Of a stretch of DNA of 25,795 bases, positions 7,851 through 17,858 are shown one piece after another. The translations under genes were made by a program, and so were the position numbers. The DNA comes from Basidiobolus ranarum (lineage: Eukaryota > Basidiobolomycota > Basidiobolomycetes > Basidiobolales). Location of the stretch: contig JASJQH010007014.1 of the NCBI GenBank assembly GCA_040143965.1, forward strand, positions 1-25,795. Reading direction: 5' to 3'. The notes under the pieces were generated by a model. That model was not told where the DNA came from and ran no database searches. It saw only the letters and a list, made by a program, of their open reading frames with translations. Within the stretch, counting starts at the first letter, position 1, and the number at the start of each line of letters is the position of its first letter.

Positions 7851-10800
7851 CTACCAAGCCAATTTAGCAATCAGGCTGTTGGGGAAAGTGCGGACCAGTA
7901 GTTTGCGAATCTCATCTGCGAAAAGGATACCCAATGCCATAGGGAGAGGCAAGAGCCAGTATTTTAGGGGAACTGGCGCTGTGTTGAATATATTATTAAT
8001 AAAAGGAGTTTCTGTAACAAAGATAGCCATGAGAAGGGAGCAGAAACAGCCGACAAAAATCCAAAGATTGCGTCGGTTTGGGCGAATAGGGTCTGCTTGT
8101 AGAATGGATAATCTACGGTTTCGGATGGAAAGTATATTGCCCCATTGCAAGAGTACCAGAGTAACAAAGGTTACGCATTGACCATTGTTCACCATAGCGT
8201 TCCATGCACTGCTGCCATCATTATACATTTCTATAGTGACACCGTCCGGGAATGCAAAGGTTTTCCCACTTGGTGGACCGTATGTGAACGCCACGTCGTA
8301 CCAGCTATAACCAGAAACCTCTTTAAAATAGGTGAAAAATAAGGCTTCCGAACAAATAGTCATCAATGAGCCCACGAAACTAGATCAAGTAAGAGAAAGG
8401 ATCAGAGAAAGGGTCTGCGAAACGAATATCACAAATAACTTACATATAGGATTGAAGATAAATCTTGGCATTAATCAAATGCTCTTTCTTTGCGTTGCGT
8501 GGGGCAAGTGCCAATAGATCGTACTCCTCTCGCTCCATAATTAGCGACAAGCAAGGAAATAGATCAGTGAAACAGCAAATGATAATCATCAGGAAAGAAC
8601 TCAAAGGCAGTGGAGTACCAATAAACATATTGATAATTACTGGCCAAATTTCCGACCAACTGCCCGCTGGTAAAAGATAACCGATGACCTTTTGCAAATT
8701 CTGGAACACGAGGCGCCCCAACCGGATAGCTTCTGTAATAGAGTCAAATTTATCTAACAATACCAAGTCGGCCGCTTCGATGGCAACATCACTACCAGAA
8801 ACAACTGCAACTCCAACATCGGCTGCTTTTAGCGCTGGGGCATCATTTACACCATCACCAGTCACTGCAACAATACAATCCCGTTTTTGAAATTCGGTCA
8901 CAATTTTTAACTTTTGTTCTGGCGTAGTACGCGCAAAAACGATTTCCTCATAGCGACATACACGCTCCCAATCGGAATTACCTAGTTTTTGAATATCAGT
9001 ACCAGTCAATAATAAACTAGTTACTCCGCCAAACTTTGTCTCGAAATCACACTCATTAACATTAACCACATCATCAAAGACATCTGGCTCACGAAGGCCA
9101 GTGAAGATCCCAATTTCTCGAGCAATGGCAGCAGCAGTCAAACCAAACTCACCAGTGACCATGAAGAAACGAGCACCAGCTTTACGGCATGATTCAACGG
9201 TGTGCTTTGTTTCTGGACGAGGGGGATCCATAATCCCAACTAGACCAATTATAGTCAGATCTTTGACAGCCTCACTAACGATTTCGTCTTGGAAGCCACG
9301 GGAATCACGAGGGCATTTAGCTGTGTAAAAGCGGCGACAGAGAACAAGAACACGCTGACCATTACTAGACCATTTTTTTTGAATGGCTTCTAGTGCCAAA
9401 GAGGCCTCTGAAGTGAGCTCTACATCCTCTCCTGACTCGGCAGATAGAGCAAATCGGCATCGGGGTAAAAGAACATCAGGAGCACCTTTGACCAAAACTA
9501 GGGACTCTTCAGTGTTACCATAAACATCTTTCATAACCTGGTGATCGCCGTCTGGTGCTAGTATGGACAGCATCCACTTATTTTTAGAGTTGAATGGAAT
9601 GTCAAAGACACGTTCAAAATTAGGGATGATATCTGTCGAAGGTGTAGTTTGCTCAGCAAATCGAAGTAGAGCACAATCCGTGGCATCGCCATTCACAAGA
9701 CGATCAGCAACAGGACGATCCAAGGTAGTATGATCGAATGTAGCATTGTTACAGAGCAAAGAGGCGTATTGAAGTTGGCGATATGCCTTCGTTTCCGAAG
9801 TCGTAGGCTTACGGAGAATGATTTCACGGCATTCTTCAGCATTAGATTCCTTATCGTAAAAACCAACTGAGGTAACAAACATCTTGTTTTGAGTGAGTGT
9901 ACCAGTTTTGTCAGAGCAGATCACGTTTACACATCCAAGAGTTTCTACCGTCGTAAGTGCCTTGGGTAAGATGTTATTTTGCTTCATGCGTACGGCTATC
10001 ATAGATAGTGCTAAAGCAACACCAACTGGCATACCCTCTGGTATAAAGGCAACAACGCATCCCATAAGGTTTACTAAAAGCTGGGAAGTATTCATGAAGT
10101 CGTAATGGTCTCTTCTAAGCCAGCTACATGAGAAGATAAGTGTCTATTAGTATGATTAAGCTTGAATCAATCAATGAGCCAGGTACTTACACTACCCAGG
10201 TGAGGGCCATGATACTTGCCAGGCACACCGTTAAGGATACAATAATTCTGACAAAGCGATCAATTTCTTTCTGAATCAAAGGTTTCTTCTCACCCTTAGA
10301 GGAGGTTAGTTTTGAGATACGTCCCATGACAGTGTTACCGCCTGTCATAACAACAACACCAGTTCCGCTACCGTTGACAACATGGGTACCCATAAGAGCC
10401 ATATTTTTAGATTCCAAAAAATTCTCATCTGTGTTGTCAACATAGCCATCAATAGCCTCTCTTTCACCGGTGAGAACCGAACGGTCAAACTTCATATCGT
10501 TGGAAACCTTGAGGAGGCGAATATCGGCCGGCACTTTGTTTCCAAGCTTCAGCAAGACAATATCACCAACTACTAAGTCAGATGCAGGTATTTTCTGAGG
10601 GGAGCCATCACGCAAAACGAGGCATTCAGCAGGAATCATGTTGAGAATGGATTTCATCACACGACTAGTTGACCAATCTTGGAATGCTGAAAAAGAAGCT
10701 TGGAAGAAGATAACAATGATCTAGGGAAGATGGATGATTAATTCGAGTACTATGAATACTGGTACGAAGGTGATACTTACGATAAGAAATGCCAAAGCAA

Positions 10801-11290
10801 AGTTGGTAACATTGAAGCCGGTAGTACTAACAGGTGGGTAAGCACAGAGAAAGAAAGTCAGAACTCCGATCCACAGAACAGAACAGAAACCTCCAAAGAT
10901 GTAACCAAGAAGTTTCTTAATATAATTTGGGCTTGGTTGATGAAGGGTATTATGACCATTACGTTCCAAGCGCTTCTTGGCCGCAAGTGAATCTAACCCA
11001 AGATCCTGAACAGTGCCAAACCTGACACAGATATTGTCAATTGACAGCTTGTGATAATCCAGAGAAGTAAAGTACTCAGTGTCATCTTTAGGGCCATCCT
11101 CCTCGGGAGAGAACTTGTTTGAATCGGTCACTCTAAGAGAAAGTGTACGGAATATAACAGGCAAGGCGACATCATCGTGATTGCCATTTGTTGCGGTAGG
11201 AAGTAGTGGCTGCGGGGCCGGGGAGACTTGAGCATGGATGAATTGAATGCGGGGCTTTTCTTCACCTAATTCGAGATCGTTCGGTTGCAT
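7851..11290 (-). CDS. P-type cation ATPase, Na+/K+-ATPase-like (ACU-type), 1082 aa
   Basis: P-type ion pump of the membrane, using ATP through a phospho-aspartate intermediate to move monovalent cations. Four exons: 10781-11290, 10191-10720, 8444-10123 and 7851-8379. The introns of 60, 67 and 64 nt have GTAAGT donors, and intron 2 has a TACTAAT branch site. Joined, they give one frame of 1082 aa. Order: a long N-tail (1-70), cation ATPase N-terminal domain, M1-M2 (about 127-186), actuator domain, M3-M4 with PEGMP at 375-379, phosphorylation site DKTGT at 418-422, KGAPD at 559-563, DPPRPE, TGDGVNDAP at 768-776, M5-M10. The M5 block YLLPAGSWSEIWPVI (829-843) resembles fungal ACU-type pumps (alkali cation uptake; Acu1 of Ustilago), not animal Na+/K+ pumps. 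Two departures: TGER at 254-257 where the family has TGES, and MVTGE at 668-672 where it has MVTGD. A TATATAA box lies 50 bp before the ATG. Family is sure; the ion and activity are not. Confidence 0.92.
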
Positions 11291-11339
11291 ACCGTGTACA
11301 GTGGGCGGAATACTGCTTGATGGTTAAATGTTGTAACTC

Positions 11340-11346
11340 TTATATA
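11340..11346 (-). promoter_or_regulatory. TATA box of the ATPase gene
   Basis: TATATAA on the minus strand, 50 bp before the ATPase start codon. Sequence and distance fit a core promoter. Confidence 0.5.
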
Positions 11347-12479
11347 GTGCTAGCCTGCTGCTCAGCATCATCAATGCAGCGAAAATATTGGAGTAGAATT
11401 TTTGCTGGCTGAGGATAGAAACCGACCAAGTCCAGCAAATAGGACTACACTTTGTTTCAATGCAGAAGACTATCCATACAACACAACCTAAAAACGGATG
11501 ACCATACGGCATATGAATGTGAAGTAGTCTAGTGTTAACATTATTTTGAAGATAATGAATGACTAGGGGTCCTCAGTCAACGTAAATTTCGTACATTATC
11601 ACTTTCCACAAATGGAAGTTATCTTTGCATATGGCAAAAAGAAACCGTTTGGAGTCAATTCATTTGTGTACATTTTAGTCAATATAATTCAGGAAAGCGG
11701 TCCACCGTGTTCCTCACATGTATGTTCTCCAAAAGGGTCCGTGCGCACTCAATGATTGCTACTCCCTACAGTTTTCATAGATGATTCCCATATGACGCTC
11801 ACACGGCATTTTAGAACCCAATGAATTCAACTCGGATGAATCGCATGGAGATAGTAAGTGGATCTTTCCTGGAAAGTAGCAACGAAATTTATTCAAAGTG
11901 AAGTCACCCCAAGTTATATATTAATCATAACCGGTACAACTTAAACAAGTCATGCAGATCTAAAAAAAGGATGACTAAAACCTATACCTAATATGGTTTC
12001 GCTCATAATAGGATCGTTTCTCCTGGAGCAGATCGATTATGGGACAGGTGATAAGCTAGCAGTTGCCTGTTACTAGCAGTTTGCTGATTATTCCTATGTC
12101 AAAGACTAAGCATTGATTGCCACCAGATACTAAATAGAAACTCAGTATATACCCGTTATCTAAGAATTGGCATGGTGCTCCAATATGGTCCCATACTGAT
12201 CTGCATATTGCACCATGTTTTCGGGTGCTCACTCTTCATTCTATTTTGACAAGTAGTAAGTAAACTCGCTTAGAGCGATTATGACGACGCTATGCATTCT
12301 CTCAAATACACACGATTACTAGAGAAAGAATGGTGCTACAACATTAAGTTTATCACCGAAATATGCATATAGTAGTTGAAAAGATAACAAGAAGACTATT
12401 TTGAACTTTACTTCTTGCTCAAATTCCAAGTTGAATTTTTATATATTGTTTGCTACAATAAGCGCTTGGCTTAGGGTTA

Positions 12480-12498
12480 AAAGTTCAGCTTGAACTTT
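12480..12498. repeat. 19-bp palindrome
   Basis: AAAGTTCA and TGAACTTT separated by GCT form a perfect inverted repeat with 8-bp arms. GAACTTT also occurs about 80 bp to the left. It could be a protein-binding site or a stem-loop, but no gene starts close by. Confidence 0.4.
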
Positions 12499-13509
12499 CT
12501 GAAAGATTAACGAAGAAGCGGTACCTAAGCTCCTTAGAATACGCTTTTATCTGGGAGGAGGAATGGTACCAAGGAAGCGGTTGTATTTGGTGTAAGATTG
12601 TTTGAATTCATAAAAGCAATAAAAACCCATATCAGGGGAAATTGGATAGGATACAATTCTTAATGTTTATGAAAACGATTCCGATAACATTGCTAAAGTA
12701 GCTCTGGGTATTGAAGAGGTAAGCGGTGATCTGTAGCAAATTCTCTGATTCATAGAGTTTCATTGGAATTTCTGTCGACTATCCTAAAAATAGCTAGCAC
12801 ACAACGACACGGACATTTAGTCAAGGTTACAATTTTTGTTCGGCAACAATAATCTAATATTTAAACATATGCAATATGAGTGGGGCAGCTGAGAAACTAG
12901 TTTGAGAAATAAATTACAAATAATTAAGAGCATATGTCTCTGATGGACCCATTCCATTTTAGTGAACCACATAGTGCATGAAGTAATGAAATGTGCATTA
13001 ATAGTTTATACGTCACATCAAAGTTATTCACAGGTTATTTTCCAAATATCACTATATTTAAAATGTAGTATATGTCAAGTATATATGTGAATATCTCGGA
13101 TTAGCAAAGTTGAATCAGAGATTTTAAAGTCTTTTGAATTGACATTGTGATAGCAGGTTGCGGTCGCAGATGTTTTGAACACAGACCTATTGTTTTTTGT
13201 GCAGTTTTTTAAACAGTGGAATTATCTGATTACATTAATGAGTGGAGAATTACTCAACAATTTTATATACGAACGTGACTCTGTTTTGTTTCTTATCCCT
13301 ATCGTTACACCCCTGGCTATTGTCATAGATACATCTAAGGTATATACCATAAATGTATCTCTTTTTAAAACGTTAAAAATAGCAATAGTAAGCACTTGTA
13401 ATATAACTCAGAGGTGTTTGAAAATACGATAATGGTATCGCTTCAGGAAATGCCGTAGATACATCACCAAATGCCTTACTAGCAAAGTCTTAACAATTAT
13501 TTCCTTTCG

Positions 13510-13827
13510 TTAAATATAAAGTTCCATTGGCAAAACGACCTTGATTGGCGTTACGTACCACTTCAGTTGTGCCTGTAGCTTTGGTAAATCCATCTTATTA
13601 TAAGATATGGCTATTTCTCCATAATATTTAACAAATCCTGAATCATAAAACAATTCTATAAATCTAATGCCACCTTTATAGACTTCTTTCTTATCACCTT
13701 CAGGTATGGTTACTTCACTAGTCTTTACAGTAGGTATTGTATCTCCAGTAATGGGATCTTTAGGTTCAGCAACTGTCAGGTGATGACTAGTAGCTTCATT
13801 CTGTCCTGTATAATAAGATATTTTCAT
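13510..13827 (-). CDS. Orphan small protein (105 aa)
   Basis: A single-exon frame of 105 residues that I do not recognise. It has no signal peptide and no cysteine. The sequence alternates polar and hydrophobic residues in short runs (GGIRFIELFYDS, GEIAISYN, LKWYVTPIKVVLP), which suggests a small beta-rich fold. The start is fixed by two stop codons, TGA and TAA, directly before the ATG in the same frame. A C9 run ending in AG lies 22 bp upstream on the coding strand and resembles a 3' splice site, so the 5' UTR may contain an intron (possible GTGAGT donor at 13952, 106 nt). It may be a real lineage-specific gene or the surviving end of a longer one. Confidence 0.5.
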   Translation of the reverse strand: MKISYYTGQNEATSHHLTVAEPKDPITGDTIPTVKTSEVTIPEGDKKEVYKGGIRFIELFYDSGFVKYYGEIAISYNKMDLPKLQAQLKWYVTPIKVVLPMELYI

Positions 13828-15130
13828 TTATCATGTGTATCTTCGTCTGGGGGGGGGTAAAATTGATGCTATAAACGTTTAACTAGTTCAGAATATACCA
13901 CACCGAAAAATAACCGACTAACTAAGCTTCAAGGTCCTCTAAACCAACTCACAAATGGCACATTTCACCCTCACAGATGTTTTGAATGCAATCTCTTTTA
14001 TTCATTTTTCCCTGCTTTCAACAGCATAAGCATAATATTGCAGGCTATTACGCAAGCACCATTCAAGCACATTTCAACTCGTATTCATAATATTCCACAA
14101 CCTTCAAACTTTCATCATAGCCACAGCTTGATCAGTCAACTACAGGGTAGTAGTGATGCAACGATGCTAATACCAGGGAAGGTTTGGTGAAATCTTCAAG
14201 TTAAATACTGAACAGTTCGATCATCATGCTGCTTATCATGTCATATATGGAAACTATGCTGTATGTGTAAATATTAAGAATTTCCTATACTATCATCTTT
14301 TCTGAAGTTCCTTGGAACACACAAAAGCACTGTTATTATCTCGAACTGAGATAGGAAGCAGTTCAACTCAACAAGAGTAAGACCAACCAAATATCTCTTC
14401 TAACAATCCCAACCATTCTGAATTCGTTTCAAACAGTTACAATCATATTGGCACACCTCATATGGAGTAAGCTAACAATTGGTACTGTGTTTGAAGAGAA
14501 GCGACGTGTTACATCTTAGCTAACCTTGGATTGCTTGGTCTTATTCAGTGAATGGCTCTTGACATGATTCTTAAAATCAAAGTCCAGTAATTCGAATACC
14601 ACTTCAGTAGAAGTGTGAATAACTATACTACTTAACATATGACCACTCAGTAGCTCAGGCATCCTATATCTACACTGTGTTATATCACAAGCTTACTCAG
14701 GGCTACTAGTTCAGAGCCATCATGCTAACTGGAGTATCGAATGAATACTTGCATATGGATGTATTAATAAGCCTATTGAGAATGAAGAGGAAAACCTCAT
14801 CAATCATGCAAGCATGTAAATACTATTGGTGTAAAGTGGATATTCATACTTATCAGGACACTTCCGAAAATTCGAGCAGGCAAGAGATTGTCAGAATCAA
14901 TCATCGAAAATCCCTTGCCAAGATGCTACAGATCACTTGACTAAATATCCATATATATTCTCATCTGACATTCGTACCTGCATAGTTTAGGTTTACCTTT
15001 ATTTTGGGTATACATAGGGGAAAGTGCGAAACCAAGTGTGCATTGCTTTTTGCTTCCAAGCAAAAGAAGCTTCCATCATACTAAGAGCTCTAATGCTAGA
15101 GATAAACAACGAATAATTGCTCGATATTTA
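13828..15130. other. Intergenic, no supported gene
   Basis: About 1.3 kb. The only ATG-initiated frame of note is 14722-14940 on the plus strand, 72 residues, with no domain and no support. TTTATT at 14998-15003 reads AATAAA on the minus strand, 128 nt beyond the stop of the regulator gene, and is its likely polyadenylation signal. Confidence 0.45.
13849..13857. repeat. G9 homopolymer (C9 on the minus strand)
   Basis: Nine G on the plus strand. On the minus strand it reads TAC9AG, the same layout as the plus-strand run at 1781-1793. It is 22 bp before the start of the orphan gene at 13510-13827 and could be a slippage-prone tract or part of a 3' splice site. Confidence 0.85.
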
Positions 15131-17401
15131 CTATTGATTAGTGTAATTGCTCTGGCCATACGTTAAATTGGAAGAGTTAAATAATGGCAGAAAGTCAAAA
15201 TAATCAGATGACAGTCCAGATTCCTGGTAAATCTTTTCAAACATTAACCGGTCATAGCTGACTGGACTATGATTATTGTACTTCAATGGTTCTGGTAAAA
15301 TCGGATCTGCTGTGTTCAAATTGGAATTGGATTGCATTGGATCCAAAGTAAAGTGAGTTTGAGATCTATTCAAATCCTCAGGAAGCGGAATGAAATGTTG
15401 TGAAAATCCCACTCGGAATGGATTGTCTGGCGACGAAGAGCTATTCGTATCTTTCTCAAAGGGCCCCAGGGCTATATCTTTGAATGGCGTACTGCAGTAG
15501 CGATTAAATGCTTCCTTCAGTGTATCATGCCATGTATTGGACCCTGTGGTAGTTGGAGCAACCCATTGCATTGATATGGTGCCAGGATGTTGTTTGGAGT
15601 CCAAGTGACGATTGATATTAGAACAAACTAACTTCAACTTGTCCAATATGTTGAGCTGATACTCCACCAATGCCCTGCAGGTTTTAAGGTTGTTAAGAAA
15701 ATTGATATGAATATCAAAAGCCTCTTTGGATCGTTGAGCGAGTTCCCCAGTGGAGGAGAACATATTATTAAGGTGGATAGTGGACGCAACAAACACTGTT
15801 TGCGAGGAGAACAGGTTGAAATAAGAGGGTTTGGATAAGTGGTAGTGCTTAATGATTCTTGTCACAGCGAACGCGGTCGAGGTGCATTTGTTCATTGATG
15901 CTAAGCAGGATTCGGGCACAGAGATGTTGGCGTCTTGAATCGAGGAATGAACTGACGAGGTAGAATTATTAAATAAATCGGCCATGTGCGCAAGATATGT
16001 CCGATGCAGCAGTATAGTGGCTCCGTAGTACACTATTTTGTGGTGATGTACGCATTCAAATTCTAAGGTGGCCTCATCTCCCCCCATGTACATATCGTTG
16101 TCTTGTTTCATTTCAGGTGGCAAATGATGCCACCATGCCGAAAGGGCATACTCAAGTATGGTAAAGCGTGCTGTTAAAGATCGCTTGGAAAGAATTCGCT
16201 TGGCTTTTGGTCGGTTGGCGTAGCGACTAATCTGACCCAATATTAGTATAATCTTGACCTTGATGCTGAATTGATTGGTTAAGAAAGAGGCGACGTTTGT
16301 GGGCTTCAATGACATACCAATAGCCATCTCCTCCTCGTCAGAGTCCATTTTCTCTGCGTTGGTAATGGGCTGACTGTTCTCCCAGTATTGATCTTCACAA
16401 GGCAGCTGAACCTCACAATCGAATAAATCCACTAACTGAGGAGTACCTATTTCACTACTATACATGCGATCTTTGACGGTAGTTAACCAAAATACTCGCC
16501 TTTTCGTCTCTTTCTCAACCCAATCTCGTGGAGAAAGTAAAGTGTCGTCTTGATAATCCTCATCTAACCGGTAGATTCTGGATAGTTTTAAGTAATGGAA
16601 GGCTAATTCTAAATACATTTGGCTGATACCGAAATTGCCAGCAGTAAATTCGTAAATAAATAAAGTACTTAAAGCTTGAATAGTATCTATAGACGGCTTC
16701 ATCAGATTTTCCTGTACAATGTATTGAGCTCGTGAAGCAAAAGGCTCTCCCAAACTATATGCTGGACCCGTCATGCCTCCTAATTCATCTAAAAATATGG
16801 AACTGGCTGCACAGATGGCCAATATTAATAGATCCGAGTTCTCTCCTTTTTTTTCACGTTCCATGAAAGTTTGTTGGTGTATCAAAGGTTGCATATGGTG
16901 GAGAGTATCAAAATATACTTTTATTAAACGGTCCCGGATTTCTTTTGGAGGCATTCGTCCGTCTTTGATAACAAACCGACGACGATCCAGGTGATAGATT
17001 ACGTTTGTTTCCAGCCCCTTCACAGGCTGCTGTGGCAAAGTGAAAAAGGAGTTGTCTGTTTCTTTAGAATCTAGTGGTTCTTTTGATATTCCATTAGATG
17101 GACTATTGTGGTCGCTAATTTGTGGAGATGTGCACGTGCTCGAGGCCAATAGTAAGCTCTCTAACCGCTTAAGCCTCTCTTCTACTAAGGATTCTGATTC
17201 GTTTTTGGTTTGAGAAGCTTGTCGTTTTTGTCTTTTTTCTGGATACCAACATTTATTCCCACGACGTTTACAGTTGGAACATTGTGGTCGTTCAAAGGTG
17301 CATTTTACTTTCCTTCTATGACAATGGTCACAAGCTGGTTGGATCTTTTTTTTCGTGGGAGTTTCTGGTTGAGAGGTATGTTCAGAAGGGGAATCAGACA
17401 T
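15131..17401 (-). CDS. Zn2Cys6 binuclear-cluster transcription factor (756 aa)
   Basis: Fungal-type sequence-specific regulator, expected in the nucleus. The Zn2Cys6 cluster is complete: C24, C27, C34, C41, C44 and C51, with basic ACDHCHRRKVKC between the first ligands. A linker and a short heptad-like segment (about 68-86, EERLKRLESLLL) follow, probably for dimer formation. The fungal-specific middle domain spans about 155-350 and shows the usual QPLIHQ, SRIYRLDED, RRVFW and GTPQLVD landmarks. The C-terminus is Asn/Ser-rich and acidic in patches, as in activation regions. The gene has no intron. Start choice: the first ATG, 23 codons before the first zinc ligand. The gene lies 457 bp downstream of a same-strand exporter whose promoter carries CGG/CCG triplets, so it is a candidate regulator of that gene. 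An inverted repeat in its own upstream region could serve autoregulation. Target and inducer are unknown. Confidence 0.93.
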   Translation of the reverse strand: MSDSPSEHTSQPETPTKKKIQPACDHCHRRKVKCTFERPQCSNCKRRGNKCWYPEKRQKRQASQTKNESESLVEERLKRLESLLLASSTCTSPQISDHNSPSNGISKEPLDSKETDNSFFTLPQQPVKGLETNVIYHLDRRRFVIKDGRMPPKEIRDRLIKVYFDTLHHMQPLIHQQTFMEREKKGENSDLLILAICAASSIFLDELGGMTGPAYSLGEPFASRAQYIVQENLMKPSIDTIQALSTLFIYEFTAGNFGISQMYLELAFHYLKLSRIYRLDEDYQDDTLLSPRDWVEKETKRRVFWLTTVKDRMYSSEIGTPQLVDLFDCEVQLPCEDQYWENSQPITNAEKMDSDEEEMAIGMSLKPTNVASFLTNQFSIKVKIILILGQISRYANRPKAKRILSKRSLTARFTILEYALSAWWHHLPPEMKQDNDMYMGGDEATLEFECVHHHKIVYYGATILLHRTYLAHMADLFNNSTSSVHSSIQDANISVPESCLASMNKCTSTAFAVTRIIKHYHLSKPSYFNLFSSQTVFVASTIHLNNMFSSTGELAQRSKEAFDIHINFLNNLKTCRALVEYQLNILDKLKLVCSNINRHLDSKQHPGTISMQWVAPTTTGSNTWHDTLKEAFNRYCSTPFKDIALGPFEKDTNSSSSPDNPFRVGFSQHFIPLPEDLNRSQTHFTLDPMQSNSNLNTADPILPEPLKYNNHSPVSYDRLMFEKIYQESGLSSDYFDFLPLFNSSNLTYGQSNYTNQ

Positions 17402-17858
17402 AAGAGAAAGAGTGGTTATGAAAAATCAGCAAAATGGCGGTAAAATTTGAGTACTTGAGGAATGTGGAAACATTTGAAATATCTATGGGAATAATTTTTC
17501 ATTGTATTACTAATATTCAGTCACGTTAAGTGCAGCGAAACAGAGATCAATGAAAGTCAAAAAAATCGTTAGGTAATCGATGAAGCTGTCGATTAATTGC
17601 ATTCCGCAATAATAGTTAATGGTTAGATCACTTCATTGTAAAACGGAGTTTGTGTCTGACATAATGTGTGACATAGGTATTTATTAACAAAGATACCGAA
17701 ATTTTAACTTGTCTGCGAGAACAATAAACGTACTGAACATTGAATGATTTTAATAGGTCATATGCTGTATGCTAGAATTAGTCGACAGAATACATCAAGA
17801 GTAAAAAGAGCCGTAAAGAACATTACATTAACTATACATGGGTTACTACGATCAGGAT
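17402..17858. other. Spacer between exporter and regulator genes
   Basis: About 457 bp holding the 3' end of the exporter transcript and the promoter of the regulator. TTTATT at 17680-17685 (AATAAA on the minus strand) lies 174 nt past the exporter stop. No TATA box is evident near the regulator ATG. An inverted repeat at 17574-17595 is listed separately. Confidence 0.5.
17574..17595. promoter_or_regulatory. Inverted repeat upstream of the regulator gene
   Basis: Perfect 7-bp arms TAATCGA and TCGATTA are separated by 8 bp, 173-194 bp before the regulator ATG. Symmetry and position suit a dimer-binding site. It lacks CGG triplets, so a protein other than the Zn2Cys6 factor may bind it. Confidence 0.4.

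Larger units (their letters stand above)
11291..13509. other. Long gene-poor region
   Basis: About 2.2 kb without a supported gene. Beyond the ATPase promoter it contains scattered stops in all frames. A palindrome lies at 12480-12498, with several GGTACC and GAACTTT strings nearby. A plus-strand open stretch around 13175-13432 is hydrophobic and has no ATG at its start; I do not call it a gene. Confidence 0.45.

Noticed and set aside
13175-13432. Plus-strand open frame of 85 codons
   Set aside because: It starts at TTG, has no domain and shows no promoter or splice signals.
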